NCBI RefSeq assembly: GCF_000817815.1
Contig: NZ_JPRD01000052.1
Span: forward strand, 1-64,000
Direction of reading: 5' to 3'
Source: Vibrio owensii CAIM 1854 = LMG 25443
GTDB taxonomy: Bacteria > Pseudomonadota > Gammaproteobacteria > Enterobacterales > Vibrionaceae
Length of the DNA: 64,000 nucleotides
Below the pieces are notes generated by a model. It saw nothing but the letters and a program-made list of their open reading frames with translations, was not told the DNA's origin and ran no database searches. The first letter of the stretch is position 1, and every line of letters starts with the position of its first letter. A program made the position numbers and the translations under genes. Shown piece by piece: positions 34,691 through 42,725 of the stretch.

Positions 34691-36544
34691 TTATATATCA
34701 TTAACTGACTGACCTGACAGTGCAGCTCGAATTGATTTATCCATACGGCGCGACGCAAAATCTTGGCTTGCTTTGTCGGTATCTTTAATGCCCTGCTCGA
34801 TGGCATCGGCATCTTCGCCATTACGCAGTTCAATCAGCGCTTCAATTACTTTGATTAAATCTTGCTTTTCTTGCTCAGACAGCAGTTCATCGCCATCCGC
34901 TTGCATTGCTGCGATCAAACCTTCAATTACACGATCCGCTTCTACACGCTGCTCAGCTAAAGCACGAGCTTGCATGTCTTCTTTCGCGTAAGTCATCGAA
35001 TCACGCAGCATATTTGCTACTTCATCATCACTTAGGCCGTAAGATGGCTTCACTTGAATCTCAGATTGAACACCAGTGCTTTTTTCCATTGCTGTAACAG
35101 ACAATAGACCGTCTGCATCCACTTGGTACGTCACACGAATGTGTGCAGCACCCGCAGCCATAGGAGGAATGCCTTTTAATGAGAAGCGAGCCAGTGAACG
35201 ACAGTCTTCAACCATCTCACGCTCACCTTGTACAGTGTGCACGCTCATCGCTGTTTGACCATCTTTGAACGTGGTAAATTCTTGTGCGCGAGCCACTGGG
35301 ATCGTGGTGTTACGAGGAATAATCTTCTCAACCAAGCCGCCCATGGTTTCGATACCAAGAGACAGTGGAATGACGTCAAGGAGCAGCATTTCCGAGTCAG
35401 GTTTGTTACCCGCTAGGATATCAGCTTGAATACCCGCGCCGATTGCAACAACTTCATCTGGGTTAATACTTGTCAGTGGTGTACGGCCGAAGAATTCACC
35501 TACCATTTCACGTACAAGCAATGTGCGGGTTGAACCGCCAACCATGACCGCTTCAAGTACATCTTCCGCATCTACATCCGCATCTTTCAGCGCACGGCGG
35601 CAAGACATTAGAGTTTTCTTCACTAGCGGACGAATCAAATCTTCGAACTGCTCGCGAGTCACTGAACCTTTCCAGCCAAATACATCCACATCAACGCTGT
35701 CTTGCTCAGAGAAAGCAATCTTAGTCGCCGTTGCAATGTTCAATAATGCGCGGTTTTTCTCAGCAGAAAGCGGCGCTTCTAGTCCCGCTTGCTCCATCAG
35801 GTAATCCGCTAGTAGGTGGTCAAAATCATCACCGCCTAGTGCAGAGTCGCCACCGGTTGCTAATACTTCAAATACGCCTTTTGATAAACGTAGGATAGAG
35901 ATATCGAATGTACCGCCACCTAGATCGTAAACCGCAATCACGCCCTCTTGACCAGAGTCTAGCCCGTAAGCGATCGCTGCAGCTGTCGGTTCGTTAAGCA
36001 GACGCAGCACATGAAGACCTGCCAATTTCGCTGCATCTTTTGTACCAGCGCGTTGAGCGTCATCAAAGTAAGCAGGAACAGTAATAACCACGCCAGCTAA
36101 CTCACCACCTAGCGTATCTTCAGCACGTTTACCTAACGCTTTAAGAATGTCGGCAGACACTTCAATCGGGTTTTTGTCACCTTGAGCGGTTTGCAGAATT
36201 GGCAGACCGTTGTCGCTTTCTTTAAATTGGTAAGGCAAAGATGGGTAGCGAGCTTGAATGTCTTTCAATGAACGGCCGATCAGACGTTTTACCGAGATGA
36301 TGGTGTTTGCTGGTTCTAGCTCTGCTTTTGCTTTGGCATCGTAACCTACTGACGCAGAATCTTGCGTGTAGTTCACTACTGACGGCAAAATGCTACGGCC
36401 TTGCTCGTCTTTCAGCGTGGTCGCGTCGCCACTGCGTACAGAAGCAACCAAAGAGTTGGTGGTACCTAAGTCGATACCCGCTGCTAGCTTATGCTCATGA
36501 GGTGCCGAGCTTTGGCCCGGTTCTGCGATTTGAAGTAGTGCCAT
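34691..36544 (-). CDS. hscA: Fe-S assembly chaperone HscA
   Basis: A 617-residue Hsp70-type ATPase specialised for transfer of the cluster from IscU. The nucleotide-binding domain (GIDLGTTNSLVA, VYDLGGGTFDISIL) and the substrate-binding domain (from about residue 390) are complete. Its expected target is the LPPVK sequence of IscU (residues 99-103 of iscU here), which is present. It lies 21 bases after hscB. Confidence 0.97.
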   Translation of the reverse strand: MALLQIAEPGQSSAPHEHKLAAGIDLGTTNSLVASVRSGDATTLKDEQGRSILPSVVNYTQDSASVGYDAKAKAELEPANTIISVKRLIGRSLKDIQARYPSLPYQFKESDNGLPILQTAQGDKNPIEVSADILKALGKRAEDTLGGELAGVVITVPAYFDDAQRAGTKDAAKLAGLHVLRLLNEPTAAAIAYGLDSGQEGVIAVYDLGGGTFDISILRLSKGVFEVLATGGDSALGGDDFDHLLADYLMEQAGLEAPLSAEKNRALLNIATATKIAFSEQDSVDVDVFGWKGSVTREQFEDLIRPLVKKTLMSCRRALKDADVDAEDVLEAVMVGGSTRTLLVREMVGEFFGRTPLTSINPDEVVAIGAGIQADILAGNKPDSEMLLLDVIPLSLGIETMGGLVEKIIPRNTTIPVARAQEFTTFKDGQTAMSVHTVQGEREMVEDCRSLARFSLKGIPPMAAGAAHIRVTYQVDADGLLSVTAMEKSTGVQSEIQVKPSYGLSDDEVANMLRDSMTYAKEDMQARALAEQRVEADRVIEGLIAAMQADGDELLSEQEKQDLIKVIEALIELRNGEDADAIEQGIKDTDKASQDFASRRMDKSIRAALSGQSVNDI

Positions 36545-36565
36545 GATGGGTCCTTGTCGCGCTAA

Positions 36566-37081
36566 CTAGCCGAGGAGCTTGTCTTCAACCAGTTCAATTT
36601 CGTTTTTTAGCTTGGCAATGAATTTGAGTTTACGAACTCGGTCAGCGGCTTCAGCCCAAAGACCTTGGTCAAGTTCTTGCTCTACACTCGCCAAATGCTG
36701 TTTGTACATTTTGCTGACCTTAGAGTCGAAGTCAAAAAGCGCTGATTCCGGATCAGAGCTGCCAGCAATGTCTTCCAGTTCTTCACGCAGTTCCATTTGC
36801 TCCATTAGGAACATTGGGTCTTGCATGGTTTGTTGCTCACCACGAATTTCTGTGCCGTTTTCTGCCAGAATGTATTCAGCGCGAGAGATAGGATGCTTAA
36901 GCACTTGATATGCATCGTTGATTTGCGCTGCTTTTTGAACAGCCATCAAACGGTCGCGCTCTGAGGCAGTAGCAAAGTTATCTGGGTGGAAGCGTTTTTG
37001 TAGTTCTCGAAACTGAGAAGAAAGAAGGCTACCATCCAGCTGAAACTGACTTGGTAGCCCAAATAATTCAAAGTGATTCAT
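36566..37081 (-). CDS. hscB: J-domain co-chaperone HscB
   Basis: A 171-residue J-type co-chaperone that brings IscU to HscA and stimulates its ATPase. The His-Pro-Asp motif is at 32-34 in FHPDNF. The C-terminal three-helix IscU-binding domain is present. It lies 55 bases after iscA. Confidence 0.96.
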   Translation of the reverse strand: MNHFELFGLPSQFQLDGSLLSSQFRELQKRFHPDNFATASERDRLMAVQKAAQINDAYQVLKHPISRAEYILAENGTEIRGEQQTMQDPMFLMEQMELREELEDIAGSSDPESALFDFDSKVSKMYKQHLASVEQELDQGLWAEAADRVRKLKFIAKLKNEIELVEDKLLG

Positions 37082-37136
37082 TAAGATCGGGTCCTAGTAA
37101 AGCCTTCTGGACTCGTTTGCCCAGAAGGACAGTCAA

Positions 37137-37460
37137 TTAGACGTTGAAGCTTTCACCACAACCACATTCACTTTTTGCGTTAGGGTTGTTGAATTCAAAA
37201 CCTTCATTCAACCCTTCCTTAACGTAATCCAACTCAGTACCGTCTAGGTATACCAAGCTTTTCTTATCAATGATGATTTTCACTTCAGACAGTTCAAAAA
37301 CTTCGTCTTCTTCGTTTAGATCATCCACAAACTCAAGAACGTAAGCCATGCCGGAACAGCCTGTCGTCTTCACTCCAAGACGCAAACCGATACCTTTGCC
37401 TCGGTTATCTAGGAATGCTTTTACGCGACTCGCCGCTGATTCTGTCATTGTGATGGCCAT
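37137..37460 (-). CDS. iscA: A-type iron-sulfur carrier IscA
   Basis: A 107-residue carrier with the three conserved cysteines, Cys35 (TGCSGM), Cys99 and Cys101 (CGCGES). It delivers Fe-S clusters to target enzymes. It follows iscU with a 72-base gap that contains a 9-base hairpin. Confidence 0.97.
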   Translation of the reverse strand: MAITMTESAASRVKAFLDNRGKGIGLRLGVKTTGCSGMAYVLEFVDDLNEEDEVFELSEVKIIIDKKSLVYLDGTELDYVKEGLNEGFEFNNPNAKSECGCGESFNV

Positions 37461-37493
37461 ACTGCACCTTAGTCTGTCTAAATTACGTTTTGG

Positions 37494-37519
37494 AATGGGA
37501 GCGTTTAAGGGCTCCCATT
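37494..37519 (-). repeat. Hairpin in the iscU-iscA gap
   Basis: AATGGGAGC/GCTCCCATT, 9-base perfect stem with an 8-base loop, 14 bases after the iscU stop. TTCC, not a T-run, follows it on the minus strand. It is a possible stabiliser or differential expression point inside the isc message. Confidence 0.55.
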
Positions 37520-37532
37520 ATATACGGAATAA

Positions 37533-37916
37533 TTATTCCTGGTGTTTTTTCTTGTAGTCAGCAACCGCTGCTTTGATTGCGTCTTCCGCTAGGATTGAGC
37601 AGTGTACTTTCACAGGTGGAAGCTCTAGCTCTTCTGCAATCTCAGAGTTTTTGATAGACGCCGCTTCGTCAATAGACTTGCCTTTTACCCACTCAGTTAC
37701 GAGTGAGCTTGAAGCGATTGCACTACCACAACCGTATGTTTTGAATTTCGCGTCTTCAATGATGCCTTCTGGCGTCACTTTGATTTGAAGCTTCATTACG
37801 TCACCACAAGCTGGCGCGCCAACCATGCCGCTGCCTACTGATGGGTCTTCTTTATCGAACGAACCAACGTTACGTGGGTTCTCGTAGTGATCAATTACTT
37901 TTTCGCTGTATGCCAT
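37533..37916 (-). CDS. iscU: Iron-sulfur cluster scaffold IscU
   Basis: A 127-residue scaffold on which clusters are built. The ligand residues Cys37, Asp39, Cys63 and Cys106 are all present, as is the HscA-recognition motif LPPVK (99-103). It lies 37 bases after iscS. Confidence 0.98.
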   Translation of the reverse strand: MAYSEKVIDHYENPRNVGSFDKEDPSVGSGMVGAPACGDVMKLQIKVTPEGIIEDAKFKTYGCGSAIASSSLVTEWVKGKSIDEAASIKNSEIAEELELPPVKVHCSILAEDAIKAAVADYKKKHQE

Positions 37917-37953
37917 GATAAATTACCTCGAATCCTCTATTCAGTCCGTGAGA

Positions 37954-39168
37954 TTAATGGTGAGCCCATTCAACAGTGCTCAGATCAACCCCTTCCTTGT
38001 ACATATCCCATAGAGGAGACATGTCGCGTAGCTTAGTCACTGCAACGCGGATTTGTTCAATTGCGTAATCAATTTCTGCTTCAGTCGTGAAACGACCAAA
38101 TGAGAAACGTACTGAGCTGTGTGCTAATTCGTCGTCTAGGCCAAGTGCACGAAGAACGTAAGATGGCTCTAGGCTCGCAGATGTACAAGCACTACCAGAA
38201 GATACTGCTAGGTCTTTTAGTGACATCAGTAGAGATTCGCCTTCTACGAATGCAAAGCTCACGTTTAGGTTGTGAGGAACACGCTGTTCTAGGTCACCGT
38301 TTACCGTTACGGCTTCTAGATCTTTAACGCCATCTAGAAGACGGTTACGAAGTGCTAGTGCGTGATCGTAATCTTTTTGCATGTCTTCTTTTGCCACACG
38401 GAACGCTTCACCCATGCCCACGATTTGGTGAGTTGGAAGTGTACCAGAGCGGAAGCCACGCTCATGACCGCCACCGTGCATTTGCGCTTCAAGACGGATA
38501 CGAGGTTTACGACGAACGTAAAGTGCACCGATTCCTTTAGGGCCGTAAGCTTTGTGCGCAGACAGTGAAATAAGGTCAACTTTCATTTCTTGAACGTCGA
38601 TTGGCAGTTTGCCTGCAGACTGTGCAGCATCCACATGGAATACAATCTTACGTTCGCGACATAGTTCGCCGATTGCGGTGATGTCTTGGATCACACCAAT
38701 CTCGTTGTTAACGTGCATGATTGAAACCAAAACAGTGTCTTCACGCATTGCTGCTTGAAGTTTGTTTAGGTCAATCAGACCGTTTGATTCTGGCTCTAGG
38801 TAAGTCACTTCAAAGCCTTCGCGCTCTAGTTGACGACATGGGTCAAGAACGGCTTTGTGCTCTGTTTTACAAGTGATTACGTGTTTACCCTTCTTAGAGT
38901 AAAAATGAGCAGCACCTTTAATCGCAAGGTTGTCTGACTCGGTCGCACCTGATGTAAATACGATTTCGCGTGGATCTGCATTTAGAAGGTCAGCAATTTG
39001 CTCACGAGCAGTATCTACAGCTTCTTCTGCCTGCCAGCCGTAACGGTGCGAACGCGAAGCTGGGTTGCCAAATGTGCCATCCATTGTCATGTACTGAACC
39101 ATTTTTTCAGCAACACGTGGATCTACTGGACATGTAGCGGAATAATCAAGATAAATCGGCAGTTTCAT
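37954..39168 (-). CDS. iscS: Cysteine desulfurase IscS
   Basis: A 404-residue PLP enzyme that takes sulfur from cysteine for Fe-S clusters, tRNA thiolation and cofactors. The PLP lysine is Lys206 (SLSAHKAYGPKG) and the persulfide cysteine is Cys328 (SSGSACTS), at the same numbers as in E. coli. It follows iscR by 28 bases; a small CCGCT/AGCGG hairpin overlaps the iscR stop. Confidence 0.98.
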   Translation of the reverse strand: MKLPIYLDYSATCPVDPRVAEKMVQYMTMDGTFGNPASRSHRYGWQAEEAVDTAREQIADLLNADPREIVFTSGATESDNLAIKGAAHFYSKKGKHVITCKTEHKAVLDPCRQLEREGFEVTYLEPESNGLIDLNKLQAAMREDTVLVSIMHVNNEIGVIQDITAIGELCRERKIVFHVDAAQSAGKLPIDVQEMKVDLISLSAHKAYGPKGIGALYVRRKPRIRLEAQMHGGGHERGFRSGTLPTHQIVGMGEAFRVAKEDMQKDYDHALALRNRLLDGVKDLEAVTVNGDLEQRVPHNLNVSFAFVEGESLLMSLKDLAVSSGSACTSASLEPSYVLRALGLDDELAHSSVRFSFGRFTTEAEIDYAIEQIRVAVTKLRDMSPLWDMYKEGVDLSTVEWAHH

Positions 39169-39196
39169 TCTCTACTCCAATGTAAAATGCAGACCG

Positions 39197-39703
39197 CTAA
39201 GAGCGGACGTTTACACCGATGGGCGCGGCGGTTGTATTTTTGTTTGATAACCCATGAGTCACCGCCAGATCAATGTCCTGACGATCAGAAATTTGTAAGA
39301 CTTCGTTGTCTGTCATTAGCTCACCGAGCGTAATATTATTCAAGAAATCACTAATACGAGAGCTTAGGTCACGCCATAGGGTGTGAGTTAGGCAACGTGT
39401 ACCGCCTTGGCAATCTCCTTTACCTTGGCATTTCGTTGCATCAACTGACTCATCAACCGCTGCGATCACTGTACCGATCGCGATACTATGCGCCTCTGCA
39501 CCTAGGCGGTAACCACCACCTGGACCACGAACGCTGGCTACGAGACCTGCTTTACGCAGTTTTGAAAAGAGCTGCTCTAAGTAAGAGAGCGAGATACCCT
39601 GACGCTCTGAAATATCAGCAAGAGGGACTGGGTTTTGTTGCGAGTGCAGTGCCACGTCCAGCATGGCTGTCACCGCATATCTTCCTTTAGATGTAAGTTT
39701 CAT
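39197..39703 (-). CDS. iscR: Fe-S-responsive repressor IscR
   Basis: A 168-residue Rrf2-family winged-helix regulator that, with a [2Fe-2S] cluster, represses its own operon. The cluster ligands Cys92, Cys98, Cys104 and His107 (KCQGKGDCQGGTRCLTH) are present. The start at 39703 (MKLTSKGRYAV) matches the family; a frame starting at 39748 would begin inside the IscR binding site. It heads the eight-gene isc operon, and two type 1 IscR sites lie just upstream. Confidence 0.97.
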   Translation of the reverse strand: MKLTSKGRYAVTAMLDVALHSQQNPVPLADISERQGISLSYLEQLFSKLRKAGLVASVRGPGGGYRLGAEAHSIAIGTVIAAVDESVDATKCQGKGDCQGGTRCLTHTLWRDLSSRISDFLNNITLGELMTDNEVLQISDRQDIDLAVTHGLSNKNTTAAPIGVNVRS

Positions 39704-39746
39704 TCCACACCGTATCCACATAGTTTGTAATGACAAGGATATTCCC

Positions 39747-39796
39747 ATACCTGACTATTTTGGTCAAGTATTTATTTGACTAATTTAGTCAGGTAT
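39747..39796 (-). promoter_or_regulatory. Two abutting type 1 IscR binding sites
   Basis: Two 25-base sites lie end to end (39747-39771 and 39772-39796). Each carries the type 1 core of GACT/GGTC and AGTC half-sites separated by AT-rich centres, flanked by ATACC and GTAT ends. They fit the known E. coli consensus (ATAxxTGACT, 4-5 A/T, AGTCAxxTAT) well. Their position 44 to 93 bases before the iscR ATG suits repression by cluster-loaded IscR. Confidence 0.85.
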
Positions 39797-39828
39797 TCAT
39801 CCCCACATCTAAAGTGGTTATTATTTGT

Positions 39829-40548
39829 TCAGAGTTTCTTTTCAATCGCAGTCAAAACACCGCGTAAAATGTTCAACTCTTGCGCCTCTGGTCTTGCTCT
39901 TGAGTACAAGCGGCGTAGCTTGTTCATCACCTGACCTGGCTGTTCTTTGTTAATAAATTGGGTCTCCACCATCACCTTTTCAAGGTGTTCAAAGAACATT
40001 TCTAGCTCTTTATGACGTGGATATTCTTCAGGCTCACTTGGTGTGTATTGGCTTTGCTCCAAGTTGAGATGTGCAACGCGCACTTCATAACTCAAGGTTT
40101 GAACCGCCATTGCCAAGTTTAGCGAGCTGTATTCAGGGTTAGCAGGGATACAAACATGGTAGTGGCACTTCTGCAATTCATCGTTAGTTAGGCCCGTTCT
40201 TTCGCGGCCAAATACCAACGCTACTGGATGCTTTTGACCTTCAATAGCGAACTTTTCACCACATTCACGAGGCTCAAGCATCGGCCACTCAAGTGTGCGT
40301 GAGCGAGCACTTGAACCGACTACAAGACCGCAATCTTCAATGGCTTCTTCAAGCGTACTTACTATGGCTGCATTTTGTGCAATGTCACCAGCTCCAGCGG
40401 CAAGAGCAAGTGTTTGCTCATCCACTTCACATTGTGGATCAACTAATACAAGTTGGCTTAAACCCATAACTTTCATTGCTCGCGCAGCGGAGCCAATGTT
40501 GCCTGAATGAGAAGTTCCGACGAGTACGATTTTTACTTGATCCAACAT
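39829..40548 (-). CDS. trmJ: tRNA Cm32/Um32 2'-O-methyltransferase TrmJ
   Basis: A 239-residue SPOUT-class RNA methyltransferase. The N-terminal VLVGTSHSGNIGSAARAMK and the knot-region FGRERTGLTNDELQ and CHYHVCIPANPEYSSLNLAMAVQ motifs identify TrmJ (YfhQ). It modifies position 32 in several tRNAs. It lies between iscR and suhB, as in E. coli. It has no apparent terminator before the IscR sites. Confidence 0.95.
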   Translation of the reverse strand: MLDQVKIVLVGTSHSGNIGSAARAMKVMGLSQLVLVDPQCEVDEQTLALAAGAGDIAQNAAIVSTLEEAIEDCGLVVGSSARSRTLEWPMLEPRECGEKFAIEGQKHPVALVFGRERTGLTNDELQKCHYHVCIPANPEYSSLNLAMAVQTLSYEVRVAHLNLEQSQYTPSEPEEYPRHKELEMFFEHLEKVMVETQFINKEQPGQVMNKLRRLYSRARPEAQELNILRGVLTAIEKKL

Positions 40549-40726
40549 CTGTATTTGCTACCTAAATTAAAACCGAAGGATGTTACCATAATTTTTTTAC
40601 ACACCCTAGGGTGAAGCAGGTTTCTATTCGCATTCTCATCAATTGTTTTCTTCTCTAGCGAGAGAGATATCACGGCGAACTCTTCTTGCGAACAAAAAAT
40701 AACCACTTCCCTTTTCCCTTGACTCT

Positions 40727-40734
40727 GGTATACT
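40727..40734 (+). promoter_or_regulatory. Extended -10 promoter for suhB
   Basis: TGGTATACT supplies the extended -10 element (TGn) and TATACT hexamer (40729-40734), about 45 bases before the suhB ATG. No good -35 hexamer is visible, as is usual for extended -10 promoters. Confidence 0.45.
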
Positions 40735-40779
40735 CGCCGCCGCTTTAAATTGTTCTTTAACATCCGTTGGGAAATTCGT

Positions 40780-41583
40780 ATGCATCCAATGCTAAACATT
40801 GCTATTCGCGCTGCGCGAAAAGCAGGCAATCATATTGCTAAATCATTAGAAAACACAGATAAAATTGAATCTACGCTAAAAGGCACTAATGACTTTGTTA
40901 CTAACGTAGACAAAGAAGCAGAAGCTATCATCATCGATACTATCAAGCACTCTTACCCAGAGCACTGTATCGTTTCTGAAGAAGCTGGTCTTATCGAAGG
41001 TAAAGATAAAGACGTACAATGGATCATCGACCCAATGGATGGCACTAATAACTTTGTAAAAGGTTATCCAACTTTCGCAGTATCTATCGCGGTTCGCTTC
41101 AAAGGTAAAACTGAAGTAGCTTGTGTATACGATCCAATGCAAAACGAGCTATTCACTGCACAACGTGGTGCTGGCGCTCAACTAAACAACGCTCGTATCC
41201 GTGTTACTCAACTTAAAGACCTGCACGGTACTGTTCTAGCGACTGGTTTCCCATTCAAACAGAAGCAACACTCTGAGTCTTACATCAAGATCGTAGGTTC
41301 TCTATTCACTGAGTGTGCTGACTTCCGTCGTAGCGGTTGTTCTGCTCTTGACCTATGTTACGTGGCTGCTGGCCGTGTAGATGGTTACTTCGAGCTAGGT
41401 CTAAAACCTTGGCAAATGGCTGCAGGCGAACTTATCGCTCGTGAAGCTGGCGCAATCCTAACTGACTTTGCTGGCGGTACTGACTACATGAAGTCTGGTA
41501 ACATTGTTGCTTCAAGCGCTCGTGGCGTGAAATCTCTTCTTAAGCACGTTCGCGAAAACGGCAACAGCGCGATCCTTAAGTAA
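40780..41583 (+). CDS. suhB: Inositol monophosphatase / Nus-complex factor SuhB
   Basis: A 267-residue Mg-dependent phosphatase fold. E. coli SuhB also acts as a subunit of the rRNA antitermination complex. The metal-site motif IDPMDGTNNFVKGYPTF is intact, and the start MHPMLNIAIRAARKAGN matches E. coli exactly in register. The codon use is strongly biased to common codons, as expected for a well-expressed gene. It diverges from trmJ and ends at a strong terminator. Confidence 0.96.
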   Translation: MHPMLNIAIRAARKAGNHIAKSLENTDKIESTLKGTNDFVTNVDKEAEAIIIDTIKHSYPEHCIVSEEAGLIEGKDKDVQWIIDPMDGTNNFVKGYPTFAVSIAVRFKGKTEVACVYDPMQNELFTAQRGAGAQLNNARIRVTQLKDLHGTVLATGFPFKQKQHSESYIKIVGSLFTECADFRRSGCSALDLCYVAAGRVDGYFELGLKPWQMAAGELIAREAGAILTDFAGGTDYMKSGNIVASSARGVKSLLKHVRENGNSAILK

Positions 41584-41628
41584 GATTCTAAAGTCATGCT
41601 AAGCCCGTCACGCTGATGACTTTTGAAT

Positions 41629-41657
41629 AGCCCCGCTCATTGAGCGGGGCTTTTTTA
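41629..41657 (+). terminator. Terminator of suhB
   Basis: AGCCCCGCTC/GAGCGGGGCT stem, ATT loop, then six T. It lies 45 bases after the suhB stop. Confidence 0.93.
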
Positions 41658-41714
41658 TATCTGAAATTCACTAACCAGTTCAAACGCCACTTAAGCAAGT
41701 TTCTTCAGGCATAA

Positions 41715-41742
41715 AAAAACCGCTGACTGCTCAGCGGTTTTT
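41715..41742 (-). terminator. Terminator of the yajC-secD-secF unit
   Basis: AAAAACCGCTGA/TCAGCGGTTTTT stem with CTGC loop and T-tracts on both strands. It lies 22 bases after the secF stop. Confidence 0.93.
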
Positions 41743-41763
41743 GTTTTCGGTTCTCAATCTGCC

Positions 41764-42711
41764 TTATGGCATCTCGTCGAACTCAGCACCTTCTTTTTCT
41801 ACTTGAGGTGGCATCAAGTGCTCTTTCTGGATACCCAGTTTCAGCGCTAGTGCTGATGCTACATAGATAGAAGAGTAAGTACCTACCGTGATACCAAGTA
41901 GAAGTGCGGTTGCGAAGCCGTGAATCATCGCACCACCCTGCATGAACAGTGCAATTACTACGAACAAGGTTGTACCCGACGTAATCAATGTACGGCTCAA
42001 TGTTTGAGTGATTGAAGCGTCCATGATGTCCGAAGGTTCACCCTTACGCATCTTACGGAAGTTTTCACGAATCCGGTCGAATACAACGATGGTATCGTTG
42101 AGCGAGTAACCGACTACCGTTAGTAGCGCCGCTACGATGGTAAGGTCAACTTCGATTTGCATAAGTGAGAAGACACCCAGCGTGATGATGATATCGTGTG
42201 CTAGTGCCATTACCGCACCAGCCGCTAGACGCCATTCGAATCGCATCGATACGTAGATCAGGATACAGATTAGCGATACAAGAATCGCTAGACCGCCCGC
42301 TTCTGTTAGCTCATCACCAACGTTTGGACCTACGAATTCAATACGACGCATTTCTACGCTTTCGCCCGTACCTTCTTTGATAGCACCAATGATTTGGTTA
42401 CCTAGTGTTTCACCAGACATATCATCACGAGGACGAAGACGAACCATTACATCGCGAGCACTACCAAAGTTTTGTACCGTCGCATCGCCGAAGCCTTTTG
42501 AATCTAGTGCTGCACGAATCTCTTCAAGGTTTGCTGGTTGTTCAAAACCCACCTCGATAAGCGTACCGCCAGTAAAGTCTAGGCCCCAGTTCAACCATTT
42601 GGTTGATAGCGTGAAGATAGAAGCAGCGATCATAACGATAGAGAATACGAACGCGACTTTCGACCAACGCATAAAGCCGATCGTGTTTTCTGCTTTTAGA
42701 ATTTGAAACAT
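41764..42711 (-). CDS. secF: Protein translocase subunit SecF
   Basis: A 315-residue inner-membrane protein that works with SecD to pull proteins across the membrane using the ion gradient. Six membrane helices flank a periplasmic domain; WGLDFTGGTLIEV and VGYSLNDTIVVFDRIREN are canonical. In marine vibrios SecDF may use Na+, which is knowledge of the family rather than seen here. It follows secD by 14 bases. Confidence 0.97.
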   Translation of the reverse strand: MFQILKAENTIGFMRWSKVAFVFSIVMIAASIFTLSTKWLNWGLDFTGGTLIEVGFEQPANLEEIRAALDSKGFGDATVQNFGSARDVMVRLRPRDDMSGETLGNQIIGAIKEGTGESVEMRRIEFVGPNVGDELTEAGGLAILVSLICILIYVSMRFEWRLAAGAVMALAHDIIITLGVFSLMQIEVDLTIVAALLTVVGYSLNDTIVVFDRIRENFRKMRKGEPSDIMDASITQTLSRTLITSGTTLFVVIALFMQGGAMIHGFATALLLGITVGTYSSIYVASALALKLGIQKEHLMPPQVEKEGAEFDEMP

Positions 42712-42725
42712 ATTAATTCCCAGCC

